A stretch of 16,443 nucleotides of DNA from Stramenopiles sp. TOSAG23-2 (Eukaryota > Sar), in assembly GCA_900128395.1 (NCBI GenBank), contig LT649676.1, positions 1-16,443 on the forward strand. Direction: 5' to 3'. Below are positions 1-8,450 of this stretch, piece by piece (position 1 is the first letter of the stretch; every line of letters starts with the position of its first letter). The notes under the pieces are model-generated. The model made no database searches. It was given only the letters and a program-made list of their open reading frames with translations, and was not told where the DNA came from. The translations under genes and the position numbers were made by a program.

Positions 1-182
1 ATGATAGTGGAATACAAAGTATTATTGATGGATTAAAAACAAACAATACATTAAATTACTTGCACCTATCTTATAATTCTCTTAGTGATAATATGATATC
101 ACAATTAAAAGCTATAGAACAATATAAAATAGATGGATCAAACGGGTATCAACAAGTGAAAGGGATGGTGATATACACCTAA
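1..182 (+). CDS. LRR protein, 3' end only (partial)
   Basis: The frame starting at base 3 is open for 59 codons to TAA at 180-182, and the 5' part lies outside the window. The translation holds one ribonuclease-inhibitor-type LRR unit (GLKTNNTLNYLHLSYNSLSD), with Leu/Asn at the expected LxxLxLxxNxL positions. A short non-repeat tail rich in Gln, Tyr and Gly follows. Such LRR stacks usually mediate protein-protein binding, but the partner and the N-terminal domains cannot be seen. About 46 of the 59 residues match the inverted copy at the other end of the window, so it belongs to a multicopy family. It is convergent with the next gene. The LRR call is fairly secure; whether this copy is intact is unknown. 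Confidence 0.72.
   Translation, partial: DSGIQSIIDGLKTNNTLNYLHLSYNSLSDNMISQLKAIEQYKIDGSNGYQQVKGMVIYT
2..55. repeat. Left copy of an exact 54-bp inverted terminal repeat
   Basis: Bases 2-55 are the exact reverse complement of 16390-16443. Beyond base 55 the copies continue as diverged coding sequence to the LRR stop codons. This is shared LRR coding sequence, not a transposon terminal repeat. Confidence 0.93.
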
Positions 183-877
183 TAATAATACGAGTTGTAA
201 TCATCATCTTTTTACGATGTATATCACACTAGCGATTACGATCAAACTCAGAACTTGGGGGCAAAAAGAGAGGCATTAAATATGATATAGTATGTGTAAA
301 AAGAATTTGAAGAATGGTGTAATCACAGTAAAAAACAAACAACAGTTTTTGTATATACGCTCGTATTATATTTATTAATATCTCGATTTTAACCATCATA
401 TATACGAGTAAATTATAATATTTTTATATATATATATCTCTCTTGACATTGGGGACTTTGTTCCTTCTCCCTTCTCTCTTTCTCTCTTACATCTCATGTA
501 TGTCCCTCAAATGTTCTTTCTTTGCCTCTTGCCTCTCTCTCTATACGAGTATCATGACTTAAATCTAATAAAACACCACAACTATTTAATACTAGAAGGC
601 CAATCCGCCAATTCTCTCTTCTCTCTGACTTGGCCGCGTTGTTTTATACCAACAACTAACACCTCTACATCGTCTTCTTATATATATCTTCTCAATATAA
701 TAATTTATTACTCTTTGCACCTTTTATAAAAATATTAATTTGTTCTGCTCGTTTTTATAGAGATTCAGTCCAATAAAACATATATATATAAAAAATATAT
801 ATACCATTTACATCAAGCTTCAAACCTGATGTTCATCGATTTTTATATATATTAAAATATATATATACATATTGTAT
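183..877. other. Convergent intergenic region, AT-rich
   Basis: This is the tail-to-tail spacer between the LRR gene end and the minus-strand low-complexity gene. It holds a CT-rich stretch at about 461-495 and several (TA)n tracts near 421-436, 780-804 and 845-870. No convincing coding frame or RNA gene was seen. The short open frame at 496-729 has no coding character. Confidence 0.5.
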
Positions 878-1530
878 TTATTCTTCTGAATCACTATTAA
901 ACGTAAGCGTATTGCCATTTGAATGTTCTCCAACACCTTCAATTCGATGACTACCAAAAACAATACGTTTGCATAATGGTACATAAGTTTCTACCGCATC
1001 TCCAGTATCATCATCATAACCAGATTTTGTTGGCCATGATGTAACACGACGATTATGAATAAACATCTATATAACAGTATGCATAGTAAAAAAAAAAACA
1101 TGTTAGTACATATATGTATATATTTAAAATTGATCTATATATAGATATATAAAGAGAAATATATGACTTAACCCATCAACATTTTTTGTATCTACTCGTA
1201 TCGTTGCTTTTCCAATTCGTTCACTACTAGTACTACTACCATTGGATAAACTACTTGATGGACTTGTATTATTCATCACATCTTGTACACTTACAATATG
1301 ATGATCAACAACATCGGATGTAGTATTAATAGTCGTTTGTTTGTTGTTTTTTGGCGTTGATGATTGATTTAACAATGCATTTATACTTGATACAGCAACG
1401 ATATCATTTGTTTCATTATGACTTGTATTATTATTATTATTATTATTATCGTTATTACTATTATGCCCTAATAAATTGTTTGTGTTGTTGTTCTTCTTTT
1501 TTAACAACATGTTATTATTATCTACTAATG

Positions 1531-1566
<36 letters not shown>

Positions 1567-2117
1567 TCATAGTCATTAAATATGAAGAGGATAAATTACC
1601 ATCACTTGTTTCACTATCAAAACTATTTAAACGAGATCGTTGTCGTTGGTTTGAATTACTACTATTCATTGTACTACCATCAGCACCATTACTATTCAAT
1701 GATGATGATGACATCATCATGTTGTTGTTGTTGTTGCTATTGTTACGATTATTTTTTTTATTTTTTGTAGTTTGTTTCTTTTGAAGTAATGGATGATTAT
1801 CAATGGTAAGACTATTTTTAATATCATTATTATGAACATCTTCTATTTCCGCCATTTGTTCTTGAAAATGATTGATAATTTCTTGTGAAAAACTAGCCAA
1901 CACTTCACGTTGTTGATATTGTTCATAATCTGCTGGTGAATATGGGTTAGTCACATCTTCTATTAAATTTTTACCATTTGGTGTTAACATATTTGAATCA
2001 TATGGTATAAAATCACCATCATCATTTACCATGTCATCATCTACATCTTCGTCTTTGTCGTCTTCATTATCGTTTTGTTTCTTTTCCTTGGCTACTCTGG
2101 TTGTTGTTGTTGTTGTT

Positions 2118-2148
<31 letters not shown>

Positions 2149-2701
2149 CAGTAGCAGCAGTCGTACTAAATGGTGGTGCAGGTGGTAACATAGATGTTCT
2201 ATTACTACTATTAACAAGAGCAGGTGTTGTTGAATTTTTTAATGATTGCATTAAATAATCACTAGTTTTTAAACGATTTGACATTTCTATATCTTCTTCC
2301 ATCATATCACGTCGTTGTTTTGTATTTCTTCGTTGCTGTAGACCAAAATGACCTTGCTGTTGTTGATGCTGTTGATGTTGCATGGTATTACGTTTTGTTG
2401 CATTCAAATTTTCAATTTCTAAAAATTGATTTGTTGATGCAGCAATAGAAGCAGATGTTGGTGATAAAATATATTTCTTTTTATTTTTATTTTTCTGTTT
2501 CGTCTTGTTGTTCTGTATTGAATCTGATTGATACGATCGTTTTTTAATACCTGGACCACGTGAACCTGGAAATCCATTACGTTCCATAATTTTCTTTTTC
2601 TTGTTTGATGATTGATTGCTATTACTATTATTGCTATTATTATTGTTATTTGTTGTAGTTGCTGTTGTATTGGTTTGTATAACAGGCATTTTAATTTTCA
2701 T
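878..2701 (-). CDS. Low-complexity, probably nuclear protein of unknown function (two exons)
   Basis: The first exon starts at the ATG at 2701 and is open to 1124. The second runs from 1066 to TAA at 878-880. I do not recognise the family. Visible parts of exon 1 are: Asn-rich N-terminus (about 12-30), basic patches (34-40, 64-77), His/Gln stretch (108-123), Thr run of about 18 (185-202), acidic patch (211-230), the least repetitive block (about 230-300, including DFIPYDSNMLTPNGKNLIED), then Asn/Ser runs. Exon 2 is not low-complexity (VTSWPTKSGYDDDTGDAVET) and ends in acidic NSDSEE. The last residues of the exon 1 frame, after about G511, are hydrophobic and intron-like. Basic clusters and composition suggest a nuclear or regulatory protein, which is inference only. 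A short A-rich leader precedes the ATG. The exact exon 1 end is uncertain (see the intron entry). Confidence 0.62.
1067..1180 (-). other. Probable intron of the low-complexity gene (donor uncertain)
   Basis: On the minus strand a perfect TACTAAC branch point (1102-1108) is followed by a T-run and the first AG at 1067-1068, directly before an open exon that begins in phase 0. Only phase-0 donors keep the downstream frame. Candidates are GTTGAT at 1180 (coordinates given here, 114 nt), GTAGAT slightly upstream, and the best-consensus GTAAGT at 1294 (228 nt, but it removes coding-like sequence). GTTAAGT at 1172 looks donor-like but gives the wrong phase. Confidence 0.55.
1533..1565. repeat. (TTA)n microsatellite, 11 units, coding
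   Basis: An uninterrupted TTA tract that reads AAT on the minus strand and encodes the longest Asn run of the low-complexity gene. A shorter similar tract lies at 1426-1449. Confidence 0.9.
2098..2160. repeat. GTT/GTA/GCA trinucleotide block encoding a Thr run
   Basis: Successive blocks of GTT, then GTA, then mixed GTA/GCA units on +. On the minus strand these read as ACT and ACA Thr codons, giving a run of about 18 Thr, then Ala/Thr. Blocks of different synonymous codons suggest several separate expansions. Confidence 0.9.
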
Positions 2702-3238
2702 AATAAATTATAAATATATATATTATATATTTTGAAAATTGTTGAAAAATGATAGATTTTGATCAAAATTTGCGACAACAAAAAAAAATACAACACCCAA
2801 ATTTTTTTAAATTACTACAAATTATCAACGAGCGACGAATATAACGAAATAAAATACACACACAAACACACACACACACGTATTATATCGAATATTCACA
2901 CATCTAAAGTTGTATAATTCTCTCTCTTGAATAGTTTGTGTATATGAATGTGTTTTTTGATTTTGCTTGACACTTGACACACCACTTTGCAAAAACATGT
3001 GAAAATTATTGATTTACAGAATGGAATTAATAGTACAAAATAAATATTATTATTCCGAGGTTCAAAAAAGTGGCGTCCCGGCGTCCCTCGTATTCACTTG
3101 CTACAGTATATACATGATTCAAGATAGACATAACATTTTGTATATTTGCACATGTGATTATAGATATAAAAAATTCTCGTATTTGATATGTATTATATTA
3201 TTGAGTATAATATATAAAATTGTATAATATATATATAT

Positions 3239-3348
3239 GAATTATTAATTTATAATCTAATTTAATTGATAAGTGTCGTCTAGTATATAGAAAGATACAA
3301 AATATATAAAATAGAATTATTAATTTAATATGTAATTTAATTGATAAG
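3239..3348. repeat. 35-bp direct repeat, two copies
   Basis: Copies lie at 3239-3273 and 3314-3348. Both begin GAATTATTAATTTA and end AATTTAATTGATAAG, and they differ only in the central six bases. Start-to-start spacing is 75 bp. Origin unknown; this could be a local duplication or a remnant of a small element. Confidence 0.85.
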
Positions 3349-3386
3349 AGTTGCCATTTAACTCCTGTTTAATATAGCAATATGTA

Positions 3387-3458
3387 GGATCATAAATCAT
3401 GATCCACGGCAATTAAGACGGTAATATCATTACACAATGCTATGTAGTGTATATTACC
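3387..3458. repeat. Two adjacent inverted repeats (hairpins)
   Basis: Hairpin 1 has perfect 7-bp arms GGATCAT (3387-3393) and ATGATCC (3399-3405) with a 5-nt loop. Hairpin 2 has perfect 8-bp arms GGTAATAT (3420-3427) and ATATTACC (3451-3458), with an inner ACAC/GTGT pairing. They could be part of an RNA, a small transposon remnant, or chance in AT-rich DNA. Confidence 0.6.
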
Positions 3459-4530
3459 CTTATAGCAGGTGAATACCACTGACCAGGTTTTTGGATATGT
3501 ATATATCATATGTTTCGGATATTTATTTCATATTGTGTTGTATAATGAGAATAATGGTAAATAAGGGTACAAACAAACACTCTGTGTTGGTGAAGTAAAA
3601 AGAAACTAGAAAAGCGGGCGGGAACCTAGTTCATAATATATAGTGTATAATATATATACTAACAAGTATAAATATCACACATGTAGTGATATTCCCATAC
3701 TATCTCCAAACCAAATTACAATTTATCATTTTCGCTCGCAATGTTTCCGTATTCAATGCTATTTACCTGGTAATCCATTCCTCGACAGGTTCAAATTCGA
3801 ATATGTAGAAAAAAACATTAAATTTAAACTACCAGGAGTTTATAATATAAGTTCCTTAATATTGTATTTTTATTACTGATATTGAGAAAATTTATAAAAT
3901 GGACTAAAGTCAAATAAATATATATACTAATGTAATACTTTTACTATACAAAAAGTAAATATATATATCGGATAATATGTATATATTTGTTTATATTATG
4001 GGTATAATAGTAAATAATACAATAGGATAATTTAAGGAAATATATATATTATATCGCAAAATCAAATTTATAACAGTAGATTTGATATCTCATGATATTT
4101 ACCTGCTATACAGTTTCCATTAAAAAATTAAAAAATACTCAAAAAAAAAACACTTTTCCCGACGACATTGATTTCTCTAAGTATAAATCATACATATAAA
4201 AGCTAATACTGAATGATGTTAATTTATTAGTATACTAATTTTCATGCCTACCAAATTCTCCTCAATAATAATTGCCTCAAAACAACAAGTTCAACACAAG
4301 AAGTTCAAATAAATATTTTATTATACCCCTCTCTTGTCCCATGTAAAAGCAAATATTCCGTCGACATATATATGTAACAAAATACATTTTTTTGATAAAT
4401 TAATTTTATAATTATAAACAGATCGTACCTACTTCTAGATAAACGTGTGCAAGAATAATATATATATTCACCATACGTCAAGTTTCAACCAACATATATA
4501 CACACAAATAATAAACAAAAAAAAACAACA

Positions 4531-5712
4531 ATGGAAAATCGCAAATTAATAATTGTTGAAGGTAACATTGCAGCTGGTAAATCCACTTTATGTAAAGATT
4601 TAGCAACGATTTTAAATTATGGTTTATTTATTGAACCAACGGATTCTAACCCATATTTAGAAAAATATTACAAAGAACCAAAGAAATACGCATATAAAAT
4701 GCAAATTTGGTTTTTACGACAACGATTTACAACGTATTGCCAAGCGATACGTTATTTATTAAAAGGTATGGATGATACAGGAAAAAAAATTAATGGTGTT
4801 ATTTTGGATCGTAGTATATTTTCCGACTCCGTATTTGCTGAACAAAATTACGTGGATGGCAATTTTTCATTTGAAGAATACGATGAGTATTTGAAATTTA
4901 GAAACAAATTATTAGATAAAGTTATCTTACCAGACGTCATGCTTTATTTAAATGCATCTCCAGAAACATGTTATGAACGTATACATAAATTGAGAAAACG
5001 TGCTGGGGAAGAAGTCATTCCACTTGCATATTTAACTGGTTTATCAAATTGTTATCAAACATTAATTGATGAATTGACATATCAAACCAGTACAAATGTA
5101 GTATTAGTGCCATGGAATACATTTGGTAAAAGTCAAGATATTTGCAATACCATCTTGAAAACATTGTTGGAACAAAAACAACGGGAGGAAGAACAAGTTG
5201 GAAATGTAACCATTCCAACAAAAACAACTGGAACGACTACTACAGTTGATATTGATGATGATGAAATTATGGATATTGAAAATAATTATTACAACAATGG
5301 AACAACGGAGGTACACAATGAAAAATTGTCACATTTACAAGAAATTGTTGCAACAGATCAAGAAATTTTAAATGTATTAAATCATGAAGAATCGAAATGT
5401 ATTTATATAGTACCATCAGCTGATAATAATAATAGTGAGAATAATAGTAATAATAATAATAATAATAAATTGTTGTTAAATGAAGATCGATGTAAATCGC
5501 CATTAACAATTACATCAAGTAGTAGTAATGAAAATGATGATAATAATATGATGATGCCAACAGAATTATTTACACCTATTGCTGGTAAAAAAACAAAATC
5601 AATATTATCATCACCGATTGCAACAAGTTCAAAAGTAATCAATGATAGTAGTATCAATGAGGAAGAAACAAATGCTGCTGCTGCTGCTACGAAACGTGTG
5701 ATATCACCGTAA
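4531..5712 (+). CDS. Deoxynucleoside kinase (dCK/dGK/dNK family) with Asn-rich C-terminal tail
   Basis: This enzyme phosphorylates deoxynucleosides to 5'-monophosphates in the deoxynucleotide salvage pathway, using ATP or another NTP. Residues 11-19 form the P-loop (GNIAAGKST). E35 lies in FIEPTDSN. The KMQIWFLRQRF segment (56-66) carries the Gln that contacts the base in this family. D93-R94-S95 starts DRSIFSDSVFAE, the D/E-R-S motif. The LID is Arg-rich (KLRKRAGEE, 153-161). The kinase core ends near residue 215, the usual size. Residues 216-393 are an extra tail with acidic, Asn, Ser and Ala runs, probably disordered. Base specificity cannot be set from sequence alone; DRSIFSD resembles dGK/dAK-type members more than dCK's ERS. 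The start is preceded by an A-rich leader (acaaca before ATGG), and the P-loop lies at the expected distance from it. Single exon, no targeting peptide evident. Confidence 0.95.
   Translation: MENRKLIIVEGNIAAGKSTLCKDLATILNYGLFIEPTDSNPYLEKYYKEPKKYAYKMQIWFLRQRFTTYCQAIRYLLKGMDDTGKKINGVILDRSIFSDSVFAEQNYVDGNFSFEEYDEYLKFRNKLLDKVILPDVMLYLNASPETCYERIHKLRKRAGEEVIPLAYLTGLSNCYQTLIDELTYQTSTNVVLVPWNTFGKSQDICNTILKTLLEQKQREEEQVGNVTIPTKTTGTTTTVDIDDDEIMDIENNYYNNGTTEVHNEKLSHLQEIVATDQEILNVLNHEESKCIYIVPSADNNNSENNSNNNNNNKLLLNEDRCKSPLTITSSSSNENDDNNMMMPTELFTPIAGKKTKSILSSPIATSSKVINDSSINEEETNAAAAATKRVISP
5424..5467. repeat. AAT-rich coding repeat in kinase tail
   Basis: AAT units interrupted by AGT/GAG encode the Asn/Ser run at residues 299-312 of the kinase. 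It lies outside the catalytic core. Confidence 0.85.
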
Positions 5713-5895
5713 ACCGTAAAATTTTAGCGTCGGTCTGCCCTCTGCCCTTCTGTAACAAAGGGGAGTTAATAACTATAAAAAAAAACAGCAGTGTGGAAAA
5801 GTTTAAAAGTTTAAAAATATGATATATCTTAGTTTAATTTTATTATATTTTGTTTTTTAATACAGCAGATAGCAGATACAGTAGTAGATAATTTC

Positions 5896-5925
5896 GTACC
5901 GTCGTGTACCGCGTACCGCGTACCG
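5896..5925. repeat. GTACCG(C) short repeat between convergent genes
   Basis: GTACCG occurs four times within 30 bases (5896, 5906, 5913, 5920); the middle two are tandem GTACCGC units. It is GC-rich against an AT-rich background and sits in the 252-bp tail-to-tail spacer between the kinase and the minus-strand membrane protein gene. Function unknown. Confidence 0.8.
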
Positions 5926-5964
5926 TCAATTACGCTTGAGACTGCATAACCAGTTTTAAACATT

Positions 5965-7459
5965 TTACTCCTCACCACCATCCAATACGTCCTCTACTTG
6001 TTGATCTAATTTATCCATTAAATAATCGGTATCCCCACGATCTGCACGTTTCGTACCACCAAATGTAATGGCAGCATCGCTATGATGATCTTCCCCTTTA
6101 ACTTGCCTCCATAAACGTTGCGTATCGAAAATTTGATAGACTTTTGCTTTTAATTCTTGTGCACTAAATTGTAAACTGCGTTTGACTTCACGTCTTGGAT
6201 ATGTGATTTTAAAATTCAACATAAATTCCATTTTTTTATCATATTCAATTTCAATTTCAGGCCTTGTACCACCCCATTCACGTTTATCCATTTCTCTCCA
6301 CCCTAAACGCACCGTTTCATTGGTCACATTCTTCGTATGCTCCTCGTACGTCTTGTCTTTGTCCAGTAAATATTTATCTAATCGTGAGGTATGGATTGGT
6401 TTATTAACTTGTTCATATACGACGATCAACCCACTTGCTTTCCAATTCCAATTTCTCATAATACGAACGGTAATAAATGCAAACAATGCCCATATAAACA
6501 TGTTGTATACAAAATATACAACAGGGGTAGATTTCATCATCGGTTCAACGAATGGGCGTATCCATTCAGTAGATACAACCGTCCATTCTCCAGTAACGCG
6601 ATCTAAAATATCAAATGACAAACCACCAACGATGAAAATTTGCATCAATTCTAATACAGTTGCATTACGTTGATGTACACCTTGCACGGCGACTAAATCT
6701 TTCAAGGATACATCGGATGCATACATGATGACATGATGTTGGTATTCAGCTACATTGTTACTCATCTGTGACAATAAATCACGTTCATGAAATGTCCCAA
6801 CAATATTTTTGTTTAAATCTTTTACTCTTGATCCTAATGCCACTTTAGCATCATTAATTTGCAATCGTGCATATAATGAACGCCCAGCTTGCTCTGGTGG
6901 TTCCGGTGGAACGGGCATGATTCCAAGTGCCTCCGTAATAAAACCTAATACTTCTTGCATCATAATCATATCACGTGTAACATTAACAATCATATTTCTG
7001 ATTTTAATTAATGAATTTGGATCTTGTGTAGAATTAGTAATTTTCTCACGTGTTACTTTCATATCATCCAATACAATAAACTGACGCGAGAAATAATTTC
7101 GTACAAATAAATCCAATATTGAAATATTTACGTCTATTTTCCACGGACATCGATGCAGGTGCATAATCAAAATCAAATACTTGTTGTACAATACCTTCAT
7201 ATGTCATGACTAATACAGCACTTTTACGTATCCATTCCTCCGCTTCTTCATCACTTTGTGCAATATTTGTATATAATGATATTAAATATAATAAACGATT
7301 TTGATTTTCCGTTAACCCAGTATCCGATGCATCATCTTCCTCTTCACTGGATTCACTGAATTGTGATGATTCCTTGTCTTCATCATCAGTCATGTCTTCC
7401 GAATCTACATCAGAATTATCATTATCTTTCTCTTCATCCACTTCATATTTATCCGCCAT
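5965..7459 (-). CDS. Compact two-TM protein of an unrecognised family, with a frame break
   Basis: Frame 1 starts at the ATG at 7459 (Kozak-like aacATGG). It has an acidic Ser/Glu/Asp N-terminus (1-50) and then a conserved block (MTYEGIVQQVFDFDYAP) and RRKYFNI near residue 115; this frame stops at 7064. The continuation is in another frame, open to TAA at 5965. It starts with LFVRNYFSR, then a helical part, VPPEPPEQ, two hydrophobic segments (LMQIFIVGGLSFDILD; VVYFVYNMFIWALFAFITV) and a C-terminal domain (REWGGTRPEIEIEYDKKM). Both parts match the large gene at 8451 collinearly, so they belong to one gene. Against that relative, about 550 residues are missing exactly where the frame changes. 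The C-terminal part is well conserved, less repetitive than the neighbours and looks functional. I do not recognise the family; the TM pair implies a membrane location. Intact gene, pseudogene or assembly fault is unresolved. Confidence 0.75.
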
Positions 7460-8409
7460 GTTTTAATTATTCTTTTTTTAATATATTTATAAATTCTTGA
7501 TCATGTATCAACAACAAGAAATACACGTGTATATATGCTTCGTAAATATATATATCTATATATTTCCTTGTACTTTTCTAATAAAGTTTCTCTGTTTTAT
7601 CCACTTTGTTTTGGTTGTTTCTATATATATACATATATATATTTATTAAATATGTATTTGTCTGTATAAAATGCTAATGATGTGTACATGTAAATATGGC
7701 TTCATCAAAAAAAAGAAATAATAAATCGTTTGCGAAAGTTATTCATATTTATTTATTCTTTTAATAGCATGGGAATAGTATTGATCAAGAGAGAGAGAAC
7801 CGTTGGCGCTGTGGATTTTTGTGTTCGAGGGCCGAGGCCCAAAAACTTAACGACAAAACTCAGCATGTTAGTATCAATAATAATGGAAATATGGTAATAA
7901 AATAAAATTGGAGATTGTCATATTATAATTGTAGTAATGTAATATTATCTGATATTTGTGATGATAATATCGTATATTTGAAATATAAAATGTAATATTG
8001 GTGATAAACGTGATACAATGGCATAGCATTGGATAGAGAAAGAAACTGAGAATCTGTAGTTTTATCTATAATGCTGTGCTGTATGCCTCCCAGTCCCAAT
8101 AGTGCTGTGTCACAGTGTTTTTTTTTTAGTAGGGTTCATCAGTTATATAATGCTGTGTCATGTTGTTTATGTGAAAATTTCATCTCTCTCAAGTCCAGCT
8201 GTCCAGCTATTTACATTTACATTTTCCAGTCTTTTTGTTGCACCTTACCAGGTATCACTTTTATACTTATATAACGACTATTATTATTATTAACGAACTA
8301 TACATATATATAGTATACACACAAAATACATTCGCAACATAATAGATCTCTTTATAATATATAAAACCCACCCAACAAAAACATATTGCATTCCTTCCCC
8401 TCCCATACC

Positions 8410-8445
<36 letters not shown>

Positions 8446-8450
8446 TCAAC
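7460..8450. other. Divergent intergenic region between the two paralogous genes
   Basis: About 990 bp shared by the head-to-head pair, presumably holding both promoters. It contains a GC-rich hairpin GGGCCGAGGCCC (7829-7840), the 10-mer TGCTGTGTCA twice (8103-8112, 8151-8160) with a related TGCTGTG at 8072, and an (AC)n tract directly before the downstream start. No coding sequence is supported. Confidence 0.5.
8411..8440. repeat. (AC)15 microsatellite in the leader of the large membrane protein gene
   Basis: Fifteen uninterrupted AC units end 10 bases before the ATG at 8451, so they almost certainly lie in the 5' UTR. Length variation here could alter leader structure or expression; that is inference. 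Confidence 0.92.

Larger units (their letters stand above)
2702..4530. other. Long divergent intergenic region
   Basis: About 1.8 kb separates the divergent starts of the low-complexity gene (-) and the kinase (+), so it should hold both promoters. It contains a CA-rich microsatellite (about 2857-2880), a GGCGTCCC direct doublet at 3072-3087 in otherwise AT-rich DNA, a 35-bp direct repeat, two hairpins, and many (TA)n tracts. The 3' end next to the kinase start is A-rich. No gene is convincingly supported. A small frame at 3643-3879 is discussed under findings. Confidence 0.5.

Noticed and set aside
1351-1784. Plus-strand frames rich in Leu or Tyr opposite the low-complexity gene
   Set aside because: They are shadows of the trinucleotide repeats read on the other strand; the minus-strand frame has the better codon and domain character.
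3657-3663. TACTAAC in intergenic DNA, and another at 7867-7873 on the minus strand
   Set aside because: The next AG lies too close downstream and no adjoining exon with coding character could be joined; 5'-UTR introns remain possible but unsupported.
3740-3810. B-box-like GGTTCAAATTC suggesting a tRNA
   Set aside because: The flanking bases do not form a T-stem and no acceptor stem or anticodon arm can be drawn.
8411-8440. CRISPR-like or satellite array
   Set aside because: It is a plain dinucleotide microsatellite with no spacers; no CRISPR-type repeat-spacer pattern occurs in the window.
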